This document shows positions 1-7,195 of a stretch of DNA of 10,988 nucleotides, in pieces. Numbering within the stretch: position 1 is the first letter of the stretch; the number at the start of each line of letters is the position of its first letter. The DNA is taken from the NCBI GenBank assembly GCA_902772715.1, contig CACYBT010000334.1:1-10988 (forward strand), read 5' to 3'. The notes under the pieces are model-generated. The model saw only the letters and a program-made list of their open reading frames with translations. It did no database searches and was not told the DNA's origin. This stretch comes from an uncultured Succinivibrio sp. (GTDB lineage Bacteria; Pseudomonadota; Gammaproteobacteria; Enterobacterales; Succinivibrionaceae). A program made the translations under genes and the position numbers.

Positions 1-48
1 AATTTGGATTGTGTGACAGTGAACCCTCTTGGTATACCTCAAATATAG
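1..48 (+). CDS. Possible 3' end of a plus-strand gene cut by the window edge
   Basis: Frame 1 is open from the left edge to a TAG at 46-48 and encodes about 15 residues ending in NPLGIPQI. It is followed 13 bases later by a strong rightward intrinsic terminator, which is where the end of a convergent gene is expected. Frame 3 is also open, from base 3 to a TAA at 132-134 (43 codons), but it would run through the terminator hairpin and is less likely. Too little is visible to name a product. The call rests mainly on the terminator, not on the peptide. Confidence 0.3.
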   Translation, partial: NLDCVTVNPLGIPQI

Positions 49-61
49 AGACCATGAACAG

Positions 62-100
62 ATTCTGCAGTGAGTTTAAAACCATTGCAGAATTTTTTTT
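62..100 (+). terminator. Strong intrinsic terminator, rightward
   Basis: Bases 62-72 pair with 83-93 in an 11-pair stem containing one G-U pair, around a 10-base loop, followed by a run of eight T (93-100). The minus strand has no T run after the hairpin, so this stops plus-strand transcription only. It probably ends a gene lying to the left and insulates that gene from the convergent T6SS operon. Confidence 0.75.
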
Positions 101-245
101 AAAGTCAGCCGTCAGTATACGAAGTTTTAGCTAAGATCTAGGGAAATAAGTCACCCAATGAACTGTCCGCACAGAGAAGTAAACTGCAACGGTATACGAA
201 TTGGCTTTATTGAGAAGATACACTTAAAAATGAGGGCAACAAAGA

Positions 246-299
246 TAACACGGGCTATCATCCTCACGATTAAAACCATGGGATTTATCGCCCGTATTA
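246..299 (-). terminator. Weak hairpin, possible terminator of the T6SS operon
   Basis: Bases 290-299 and 246-255 form a 10-pair stem on the minus strand (TAATACGGGC with GCCCGTGTTA, one U-G pair). A second 4-pair helix (ATCC/GGAT) lies inside a long loop. The stem begins 12 bases after the PAAR gene stop codon and is followed by the modestly T-rich TCTTTGTTG. Position favours a terminator, but the long loop and poor T run make it weak. A 42-codon minus-strand reading frame at 151-279 starts within it but has no ribosome binding site. Confidence 0.4.
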
Positions 300-310
300 G
301 TTATAAGAAT

Positions 311-598
311 TTATACCAAACGGTTAACGTTTGGCACCACGGCCACAGCAGTTGCCACAGGAACCCCCGTGACAGGATTGACACCTGATACTACTGAAGA
401 AAGATCAGCTGCAGGTCTCCCCTTAACAATAAAGTTAACCGCTGTCGTTACGCTTATGGCACCGACGCAGACAGGTCCTGTAACCATGTCTCCAAGACAA
501 GCCTGAGGAATACCGTTTACAAGATTTACAGGACTACCAACAGCAGTAATTACATCACCCGTTGCTGTAAGATTGGCTAAAGTAGCGGCTGGGGTCAT
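311..598 (-). CDS. PAAR-like T6SS spike-tip protein
   Basis: A 95-residue protein, the usual size of a stand-alone PAAR protein, which sharpens the tip of the VgrG spike and can carry effectors. Two PAAR-type half repeats are visible: GSPVNLVNGIPQACLGDMV (residues 21-39) and a second around NFIVKGRPAADLSSVVSG (55-72), where the signature reads PAAD. It has no histidine at all and only two cysteines (34 and 44), although classical PAAR tips bind zinc through three histidines and a cysteine. It therefore probably folds without that site or belongs to a divergent PAAR-like family. There is no effector extension and no signal peptide. The start codon overlaps the clpV stop as ATGA, and a near-perfect ribosome binding site (AGGAGGTG) lies 6 bases upstream, so translation is probably coupled and efficient. 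It is the last gene of the operon. Confidence 0.8.
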   Translation of the reverse strand: MTPAATLANLTATGDVITAVGSPVNLVNGIPQACLGDMVTGPVCVGAISVTTAVNFIVKGRPAADLSSVVSGVNPVTGVPVATAVAVVPNVNRLV

Positions 599-3267
599 AG
601 ATCCACCTCCTTGGTCTTAAAATCAAATACGAATTTTCCATCCTTCGCACTGGCAGTAGCCGAAACCAACTGTTTTTCCTCCATGGTACATTCAAGGAAG
701 CGTGCACTCAGTTCCGGCAACAAATCGTTATTGACAATAGAATCTATAAGTCTAGCACCAGATGCAACATTATTGCATCTTGAAATAATCTCATCCCTTA
801 ATTCCTGTGTATACTCGAAGGTTGCTTTATAATTTTCATTAACACGTTTAACAATCTTGTTTAATTTAAGATCAACAATGCGATTTAGAGCCTTTTTACC
901 TAATGGATAATAAGGAATTATGTTAATACGTCCTAAAAGTGCTGCCGGAAATACCTTCATCATGGCAGGGCGGGCGGCCTCCTCAAGTACTGAAGGTTCC
1001 GGAAGATTATCCTCATCCTGACACAGATTCATAATAGCATCGTCTCCGACATTGGTCGTAAGAATGATTACACAGTTACGGAAATTGATTAGTCTTCCTG
1101 AACCATCCTCCATCTGTCCTTTGTCAAAAACCTGAAAGAAGATCTCATGCACATCGCGATGAGCCTTTTCAATCTCATCTAGGAGCACCACACTGTACGG
1201 ACGACGTCTTACTGCTTCAGTCAGCACTCCTCCCTCACCGTAACCAACATATCCTGGAGGCGCACCTTTCAAGGTTGATACAGTATGTGCTTCCTGGAAC
1301 TCACTCATATTGATAGTAATGAGATTGCGTTCCGTACCATAGAGCTGCTCTGCAAGAGCCAATGCGGTTTCAGTTTTACCGACACCTGATGGACCAGCCA
1401 GCATCAGCACTGCAATCGGCCGGTTTGGATCTGCAAGCGAGGCCCTAGCAGTCATAAGACGTTTAGAAATTAGATCAAGGGCATGAGACTGGCCTATTAC
1501 TCTCTGCTGCAGGAAATCAGACATATTCAATACGGACTTTATCTCATCTTTCATCATGCGGCCCAAAGGAATACCAGTCCATTCTGAAATAACTGAAGAT
1601 ACCGCCTGAGCGTCAACTTCAGGTAACAGCATAGGATTTTCTCCCTGTAGGGCATTCAGTTCCTCGCGAACTGTCTTCAACCTGTCAAAATCGGCCTTCT
1701 TACTTTCATCGTCAGTCCCCTCTTCATGAGAGTTACCAATCTTTTGACAAATCTCAAAATACTCATTGGCCTTAGTCCTGATCTGCTCAAGTTTCTCATT
1801 TAGAGACTGATGTTTTGCCTTCTCATTTTCAATCTTCAGTGAAAGTGCCTTTAGCTCATCCTTATGGTCAAATCCCTGTTCATTCTCACGGGTTAAAATC
1901 TCATTTTCAAGCAAAAGCGACTCAATGCGTCTTCTTGAATACTCAATTTCATAAGGTTCCTGACTTTGTGACAGAGCAACTTTGGCACAGGCTGTATCAA
2001 GAATACTTACTCCCTTGTCAGGCAGCTGTCTTGTCGGAATATAACGACGCGACAGTTTAACAGTAGCACTTAAGGCTTCATCTAAAATTCTGACCTTGTG
2101 ATGCTGTTCGAGCATATGAGTCATACCGCGTAGCATCTGTATGGCCTTGTCATCATCAGGCTCCTGTACAAGGATATTCTCAAAACGACGAGTAAGCGCT
2201 GGATCTTTTTCAAAGTACTTCACATACTCCTGATAAGTAGTGGCTGCAATACACCTTAATTGACCACGGGCAAGAGCAGGCTTTAAAAGATTTGCCGCAT
2301 CATTCTGTCCGGCGGCACCACCTGCGCCAATGAGCGTGTGAGCCTCATCAATGAACAGAATTATAGGAGTATCAGCACTCTTCACCTCTTCAATTACTGA
2401 CTTTAGCCGATTCTCAAACTCCCCCTTCATTGAGGCTCCAGCCTGTAGCAGGCCTAAATCTAGAGAACGCAGTACGGTTCCCTTAAGACAGTCTGGTACA
2501 TCCCCGTCAGCAAGACGCTTAGCAAATCCTTCGACCACTGCAGTTTTGCCCACACCGGCTTCACCAGTTAAAATTGGATTATTCTGACGGCGTCGCATCA
2601 GAATGTCTATCATCTTGCGAATTTCTTCATCACGTCCGACAATATTGTCTATCTTACCTTCTTTAGCCTGTTCGGTAAGATCCGTGGTATACAGAGAAAG
2701 AGCCTCTCCCTTGCCCATGGCAGGATTTGACAACATCTGCCCTGCCTGACCCGTGGCACCTTCACTTCCCTCAGGGACAGCAGCAGAGTTTTCAGGAGAA
2801 TTGGCGACAATATCCCTAAACTTCTCCTGCAAAAGATCCCCATTGACTTTTATAAACTCAGAACTAATTTCCATTAGCTGACGTGACAAATCCTGATTTC
2901 CTTTCATTGCCAACAGCAGATGCCCGGTACGGATTGTTCTTTCCTGATAAACAATGGATGTTGCCATCCAGGCCTCACGGATAGCAAGCTCAATACTGTT
3001 TGAGAAATCACTGATTGCGCTAGCACCTCGAGGGAGACGATCCAAAGCGGCTATCAGATCCTTTGAAAGCTTGGCTTCATCTAGGGAAAAATAACGTACA
3101 ATCTCATGTATATCTCCAGGATCACCAAGTAACATCTGATTTATAAAATGCGCCAAATCCACATAGGGATTACCTCGTGTTTTGCACAGTACTGTAGCAC
3201 TTTCAAGCGCCTTGTACGCAATCTTATCCAGCTTTCCGAATATCTGGACCCTCTTTAGCTTAATCAT
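595..3267 (-). CDS. tssH: T6SS sheath-disassembly AAA+ ATPase TssH (ClpV)
   Basis: A cytosolic hexameric unfoldase that pulls contracted TssB/TssC sheath apart so that subunits can be reused. The 890 residues match the family length. In order: an N-terminal Clp-N double-repeat domain (about 1-150) that would bind the TssC helix; a first ATPase domain with Walker A GEAGVGKT (235-242), pore loop KGEFE (281-285), Walker B IILFIDE (302-308) and an arginine pair at about 360; a coiled-coil middle domain (about 440-545, with an acidic patch near 515-525); and a second ATPase domain with Walker A GPSGVGKT (625-632), pore loop around GYVGYGEGG (672-680) and Walker B VVLLDE (693-698). Both ATP sites look intact. 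I chose the ATG at 3267: AGGAG lies 7 bases before it, whereas the GTG at 3273 is only one base from that site. ClpB is the alternative, but the T6SS context and N-terminus favour ClpV. Confidence 0.96.
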   Translation of the reverse strand: MIKLKRVQIFGKLDKIAYKALESATVLCKTRGNPYVDLAHFINQMLLGDPGDIHEIVRYFSLDEAKLSKDLIAALDRLPRGASAISDFSNSIELAIREAWMATSIVYQERTIRTGHLLLAMKGNQDLSRQLMEISSEFIKVNGDLLQEKFRDIVANSPENSAAVPEGSEGATGQAGQMLSNPAMGKGEALSLYTTDLTEQAKEGKIDNIVGRDEEIRKMIDILMRRRQNNPILTGEAGVGKTAVVEGFAKRLADGDVPDCLKGTVLRSLDLGLLQAGASMKGEFENRLKSVIEEVKSADTPIILFIDEAHTLIGAGGAAGQNDAANLLKPALARGQLRCIAATTYQEYVKYFEKDPALTRRFENILVQEPDDDKAIQMLRGMTHMLEQHHKVRILDEALSATVKLSRRYIPTRQLPDKGVSILDTACAKVALSQSQEPYEIEYSRRRIESLLLENEILTRENEQGFDHKDELKALSLKIENEKAKHQSLNEKLEQIRTKANEYFEICQKIGNSHEEGTDDESKKADFDRLKTVREELNALQGENPMLLPEVDAQAVSSVISEWTGIPLGRMMKDEIKSVLNMSDFLQQRVIGQSHALDLISKRLMTARASLADPNRPIAVLMLAGPSGVGKTETALALAEQLYGTERNLITINMSEFQEAHTVSTLKGAPPGYVGYGEGGVLTEAVRRRPYSVVLLDEIEKAHRDVHEIFFQVFDKGQMEDGSGRLINFRNCVIILTTNVGDDAIMNLCQDEDNLPEPSVLEEAARPAMMKVFPAALLGRINIIPYYPLGKKALNRIVDLKLNKIVKRVNENYKATFEYTQELRDEIISRCNNVASGARLIDSIVNNDLLPELSARFLECTMEEKQLVSATASAKDGKFVFDFKTKEVDL

Positions 3268-3278
3268 AAACACGCTCC

Positions 3279-4298
3279 TTAAGTATCATCAGATCTGCGA
3301 ACATTCAGTCGAGACACATTAATAGTCAACTGACAGTTGCCACTTTCATCCTGATATCTAAAAAATGAACTTATCCCAAGTCTAAATCTGCCATCAAGAA
3401 AAACGCCCCTTAATGAACTCTTCTTTAAAATAAAGATAAGATCATATTCTAGAGGTCTTTGCAGATAAAAATTCACTATCTGAGTTAAATATCGATAATT
3501 ATCGGTTCCCGGCAATATTTTTTGACACTCATCAAACGACATCGGGCCTAAAATCAAGTGAAATTTTTTGCTATGACTGTAAAAATGCTTGCCTATCTGT
3601 GCACTGGTACCAAGAGTGCAAGTATTTCTGTCTCCAAGACGACAGCGCAGGTGGCTCGGAATGAGATAACGCTCAAAAACATTGTCACGGATCTTAATTT
3701 CCACTCCAAAGAATGATTTGAGGACAAAACGCAACCCTTCCTTAGGATAGCTTTTTGAAATCATGTAAGGCATCATGGCCTCAGAACCAAATTTTGGCAG
3801 AGCCTTTTCAAGGGATGGGCTGCCACCGCCGCTCAATGCTTTAAAAATTGTTCTTGGCAGGTTATTGTCTTTTTTATCAAAACCGATGGCAAAATCCTTT
3901 TGGGCAAATGCTCGGTAATATAGGGAAACATACTGATCATTGATGATATCAATGAACCGCTGCAAGGCATAGTCGTAATTGTTGCGGGACAACTGCAAAA
4001 CCCTGCTCGTAAATTCCAGTGGCATTGGACCATCAGTGCCTAAAAGACCTGGTCTTGAAACTTCTATGACCGCATTGCCATTCTGGTCTTCTGAAATAGC
4101 CGTGACATCCGGTAGTGTGCCTGTCAATGAAGGTTTCTGAGAAAAAGTAATATTACGCTTAAGTTCTCTACTGTAACCCACGCCCAGTGTCAGGCCATAG
4201 GACTGCTCGAAATCTCTGACAATTTCAATAAAATCATAGTCACTCAAATTGCGCAGGCCCTTTAGGGTCTGACGAATTATTCGACGTTTTGATTCCAT
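3279..4298 (-). CDS. tssG: T6SS baseplate protein TssG
   Basis: TssG is a baseplate wedge component that binds two copies of TssF and TssE and links to TssK. At 339 residues it has the usual family length. The family signature GLLGTDGPMPL is at 84-94, followed by the conserved helix FIDIINDQYVSLYYRA (115-130). There is no signal peptide or membrane segment, as expected for a cytoplasmic protein. The start lies 22 bases inside the end of tssF. The upstream GGCAGGG sits about 11 bases from the ATG and is a poor ribosome binding site, so translation probably depends on ribosomes arriving from tssF. The TAA stop overlaps the ribosome binding site of clpV, 11 bases before its start. Confidence 0.93.
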   Translation of the reverse strand: MESKRRIIRQTLKGLRNLSDYDFIEIVRDFEQSYGLTLGVGYSRELKRNITFSQKPSLTGTLPDVTAISEDQNGNAVIEVSRPGLLGTDGPMPLEFTSRVLQLSRNNYDYALQRFIDIINDQYVSLYYRAFAQKDFAIGFDKKDNNLPRTIFKALSGGGSPSLEKALPKFGSEAMMPYMISKSYPKEGLRFVLKSFFGVEIKIRDNVFERYLIPSHLRCRLGDRNTCTLGTSAQIGKHFYSHSKKFHLILGPMSFDECQKILPGTDNYRYLTQIVNFYLQRPLEYDLIFILKKSSLRGVFLDGRFRLGISSFFRYQDESGNCQLTINVSRLNVRRSDDT

Positions 4299-6097
4299 GA
4301 TCTGATTAACCCTGCCTTAACACCATAAAGAGAGACCTTAACCAATATATTGAGAGGAGTAAAATCGTCGAGAACACGTTTTAGCATCGAACCAAAAGAA
4401 AACACACCAAAACCGGCAAGATTCTTCTCATCTAAAACAATATCAACCTCAAATCCCTTCTCATAGTAAATATAACCGTGTTTCACAAAACGAAACACTG
4501 TCTGTCGCGACTGTACAGAAGAAATTGCCTCAATCAACACTTTTTTCTCATCCACACTGCCAAGACAGAAAGTCTGCAAAAGATTCTGCAGTGTAGCAGT
4601 AATAGCCTCAGAATCCTGTAAAAGCAGGGCTGAAAAATTCATGATAATCATGGATAATCTTGCAAAACTATCTGTATTACCGTGCATAAAAAGCGATGCC
4701 TGAGGCTTAGTAATCGGAATAATAAATGGGATCTCTACATTTCCGTCAAGCGAGGATAATTTCTGCGAAGGCAGAATAAACAACGGCAGATCAGCATTAG
4801 TACACCAAGTCAAGGCAGTAAATTCCTGGAGATCTTTAAGTCCTGACGAATAAATGGCACCAGACAGAGACACAAACATATCCGTCTTTTTGTAGTTTGT
4901 TCTTGCCTTATAAAGACCACGCATCCGGTCACGTCGCACCGACGAGAAGAAAATCGCATCATCCTCATTTATAATGCTGTTTCTAAAGGAGTAAAAAGGA
5001 AGCGCTCTATTTCTAAGAGTATTGTGACCATCGTACAGCTCCACTTCATCGATATTGAAGACTTCATAATCAAGCGAATCCGTTCTGTCAGGACTTACCA
5101 GAAAATCATGCTTTACAGAAATACGATTACGGCTACTACGCTTTTTAAACAGATTGATAACTGGGACACAGCCGAATTTCAGGGAATCTTGACCAATAGA
5201 TGCGACTACTGAATCTATATTGGAAAAACCGAATATTAGTCGCACATTTTTCTTCTCGCAACTGCTGATATAATCAAGCAGTCCATTAACCTTTAGAAAA
5301 TGAAACAAAAAAGGATAGGCAAAATACAGTTGCATGGTACTGATGCCTGGCATGGACCTTAGAATATCATTGAAGATATTATTGGCATCATTTATTTTGT
5401 ACTCAAAAGAAATTTTATTGGAGAGCCGCCTAACACTGCCATCCTCATCCACCTCATAAACCACCTTTAAATGGTTTATAAGATTCTCAGAGAGTCTTGA
5501 AGAGAAGGAATCTGAACCTGCTGTAAATAAATCAATACTGTCAGCATCTCCGATATCGGTACTTTTGATTTTGTCACAACCACCAATAGATATACTGAGA
5601 GCCGATTTTAAACTATACTTCTCTATCTCATAAGTCGGAAGCACGTTCACCAGCGATGACTCATACTGGCAGTCACTCACGTAAAGAGGATAGATGTGAC
5701 TACTCCAGAAAGGTGAAAACCGTACCGTGGTTTCTAGACTCTTGCCGATCTTGACATCAAAAGTAAAACCAAAATCAATGGCCTCAGCACTGTATGCATA
5801 TTCAGTATTATAAAAACTCACCACAGATGCTGCAGGTAGCGGAGTAGTAGCAAGCGGACAGACCTTCATGAGGATCTGCTGCAGAAACTCTGGATAACCA
5901 TCATCAAATTTCTTTTCTACACGTGCAGCCAAAAAAGCAGCTCCCTCTAGCAGTCTTTCCACAAAAGGATCCTGAGATTCAACGGAAGAAAGATTCAGCT
6001 TGGAGGCAATTTTTGGAAACTGTGCAGCAAATTCAGCACTTCTGTGTCTTAACTGCGTCAGATTACTGCGGTAATAGGAAAGAAAATCTTCATTCAT
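4277..6097 (-). CDS. tssF: T6SS baseplate protein TssF
   Basis: The largest baseplate wedge subunit, two copies of which pair with one TssG. The 606-residue length is normal. The N-terminus carries the family hallmark, with FVERLLEGAAFLAARVEKKF at 46-65, a conserved GYPEFLQQIL (67-76) and PLATTPLPA near 81-89. The rest is a long mixed alpha/beta protein with no predicted membrane segment. The start at 6097 has AAGGA with a 6-base spacer; an out-of-frame ATG a few bases upstream is followed at once by a sense codon and a stop. The gene sits 18 bases after tssE, in the usual E-F-G order, and overlaps tssG by 22 bases, which suggests production in fixed proportion. Confidence 0.95.
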   Translation of the reverse strand: MNEDFLSYYRSNLTQLRHRSAEFAAQFPKIASKLNLSSVESQDPFVERLLEGAAFLAARVEKKFDDGYPEFLQQILMKVCPLATTPLPAASVVSFYNTEYAYSAEAIDFGFTFDVKIGKSLETTVRFSPFWSSHIYPLYVSDCQYESSLVNVLPTYEIEKYSLKSALSISIGGCDKIKSTDIGDADSIDLFTAGSDSFSSRLSENLINHLKVVYEVDEDGSVRRLSNKISFEYKINDANNIFNDILRSMPGISTMQLYFAYPFLFHFLKVNGLLDYISSCEKKNVRLIFGFSNIDSVVASIGQDSLKFGCVPVINLFKKRSSRNRISVKHDFLVSPDRTDSLDYEVFNIDEVELYDGHNTLRNRALPFYSFRNSIINEDDAIFFSSVRRDRMRGLYKARTNYKKTDMFVSLSGAIYSSGLKDLQEFTALTWCTNADLPLFILPSQKLSSLDGNVEIPFIIPITKPQASLFMHGNTDSFARLSMIIMNFSALLLQDSEAITATLQNLLQTFCLGSVDEKKVLIEAISSVQSRQTVFRFVKHGYIYYEKGFEVDIVLDEKNLAGFGVFSFGSMLKRVLDDFTPLNILVKVSLYGVKAGLIRSWNQNVE

Positions 6098-6115
6098 AGC
6101 ATGTCCTTACTAAAA

Positions 6116-6589
6116 TTATTCCTTTTTGACTTTTTGTTCTCCTGACTCAAGATCAAGAGTAAAGAAAAAATCAACATCATCATTGTAAGGAGCAACGGAC
6201 AACCTGCCGGAAATCTGAATTTCAATATTGGAGGTACTGTCTAACGCTCTGATCCTTTGCACAACAACAGAAGAACCATCCAGTCGCGGTTCAAAAAAAA
6301 CTACCAGTTCTCTTATTTCATTTAAAATAAAATCCACGGTATATTTACTGTGCGAAACACCACAGAAATCACTCAAACCGAATCCAAGTACCGATCGGTA
6401 AATAAAAGGATCATTATCAAGATCATGACGTTCAGGTCTGACCCTAGAATTTAGTATCATGGAAATATTGTCGAGGATTTCCTGTTTAAGCGTCTCAAAA
6501 TCAGAAAGGAAATCATCATTCTTGCTATCCTTGAGCCTCGATAACAGACTTGGCAGATACAAATGACTGTTTTTACCTTTTTTATCCAT
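6116..6589 (-). CDS. tssE: T6SS baseplate protein TssE (gp25-like)
   Basis: TssE is the homologue of phage T4 gp25, the baseplate protein that starts sheath polymerisation. At 157 residues it matches family size. The gp25 core is visible: LLSRLKD near 15-21, a central RPERHDLDNDP (51-61), GFGLSDFCG (69-77) where most family members have a similar glycine-rich loop, and the invariant FEPRL (99-103) within an ELVVFFEPRLDGSSVVV stretch. The ribosome binding site is weak (AAGG, 10 bases from the ATG). The 55-base gap before the gene holds a hairpin that may lower expression relative to hcp. The C-terminus is charged (EQKVKKE). Confidence 0.92.
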   Translation of the reverse strand: MDKKGKNSHLYLPSLLSRLKDSKNDDFLSDFETLKQEILDNISMILNSRVRPERHDLDNDPFIYRSVLGFGLSDFCGVSHSKYTVDFILNEIRELVVFFEPRLDGSSVVVQRIRALDSTSNIEIQISGRLSVAPYNDDVDFFFTLDLESGEQKVKKE

Positions 6590-6608
6590 ATGTCAAGAAC
6601 CTTAAACA

Positions 6609-6628
6609 GGCTCCCCTCGCAAGGAGCC
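6609..6628 (-). promoter_or_regulatory. GCGA-capped hairpin between hcp and tssE
   Basis: On the minus strand GGCTCCTT (6628-6621) pairs with GGGGAGCC (6616-6609) around the tetraloop GCGA, a GNRA loop. Two of the eight pairs are U-G, so the full stem forms only in RNA read from the operon strand. On the other strand those two positions are C-A mismatches. Only TGTTT follows, so it is not a full terminator. It may act as a leaky terminator, or as a 3' stabiliser or processing site that keeps Hcp output above that of the baseplate genes. That role is inferred. Confidence 0.6.
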
Positions 6629-6644
6629 CTAATTTATATACTAA

Positions 6645-7172
6645 CTAAGCATTTTCAATCTGATTGAAGTTGGCCTCTACTGCACCGTCCTTGGTATTAT
6701 CAGGCTTAATTGCAGTATACTTCCAGGTGATTTTTCCTGCGATAAGGTCCACCTGCTCTAAAGGAATGTAAGAGGCGTCAGAACCGACAAAGTTATCAAG
6801 CATCTCTGGGGCACCATTGCCAGAAGAGATGGCAGTCTTCACAAAGGCCTTAGCAATCTTGACATTCTCAAGGGTTACCTCATATACAGGTTCCTGTTTA
6901 CCGGCGATGGCACGGCAGACATGGAACTGCACCTTGGCAACCTTCTGACCAGACATACAGAACTGCTGAATCTTTGGAGTGGCTTTGTCAATCAGGTGAA
7001 CAAATGAAAAAGGAGCAAATGAACCTCTTCCTGAGACATCTGTAGCGCGTCCTGCTCCCACATTCTGCAGAGCTCCGTGCGAAAAAGAAATCACCTCAAT
7101 CCATTTGCTGTGGGACTTATCATTGGAGTCACCGTCAATACCATCAATCTTTACAAAAAAATCCGAAGCCAT
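6645..7172 (-). CDS. hcp: T6SS tube protein Hcp (TssD)
   Basis: Hcp forms hexameric rings that stack into the inner tube, are thrown out on firing and can carry small effectors inside. The 175 residues are close to the normal 160-175. The N-terminus is typical of the Hcp1 family: MASDFFVKIDGIDGDSNDKS, then WIEVISFSHG (24-33), a glycine-rich loop (38-50), SFVHLIDKATPKIQQFCMSG (56-75) and VYEVTLENV (96-104). There is no effector domain fused at the C-terminus, which ends in an acidic and asparagine-rich tail. AAGGAG lies 7 bases before the start. It follows tssC by 23 bases and is followed by the only sizeable gap inside the operon, consistent with Hcp being needed in excess. Confidence 0.95.
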   Translation of the reverse strand: MASDFFVKIDGIDGDSNDKSHSKWIEVISFSHGALQNVGAGRATDVSGRGSFAPFSFVHLIDKATPKIQQFCMSGQKVAKVQFHVCRAIAGKQEPVYEVTLENVKIAKAFVKTAISSGNGAPEMLDNFVGSDASYIPLEQVDLIAGKITWKYTAIKPDNTKDGAVEANFNQIENA

Positions 7173-7195
7173 AACAATCTCCTTCTATAGCTTAA

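Noticed and set aside
151..279. Minus-strand 42-codon frame with a hydrophobic start after the PAAR gene
   Set aside because: It has no ribosome binding site and starts inside the probable terminator hairpin, so it is more likely chance.
158..388. Plus-strand 76-codon open frame
   Set aside because: It has no ribosome binding site, overlaps the PAAR gene antisense and crosses the operon's end hairpin. The minus-strand PAAR gene explains the region.
6629..6668. Internal promoter (TTGAAA and TATAAA) and a 15-base palindrome TTCAATCTGATTGAA at the end of hcp
   Set aside because: The two boxes are only 14 bases apart, too close for a sigma-70 promoter. The palindrome lies in hcp coding sequence with a 1-base centre and is easily explained by chance.
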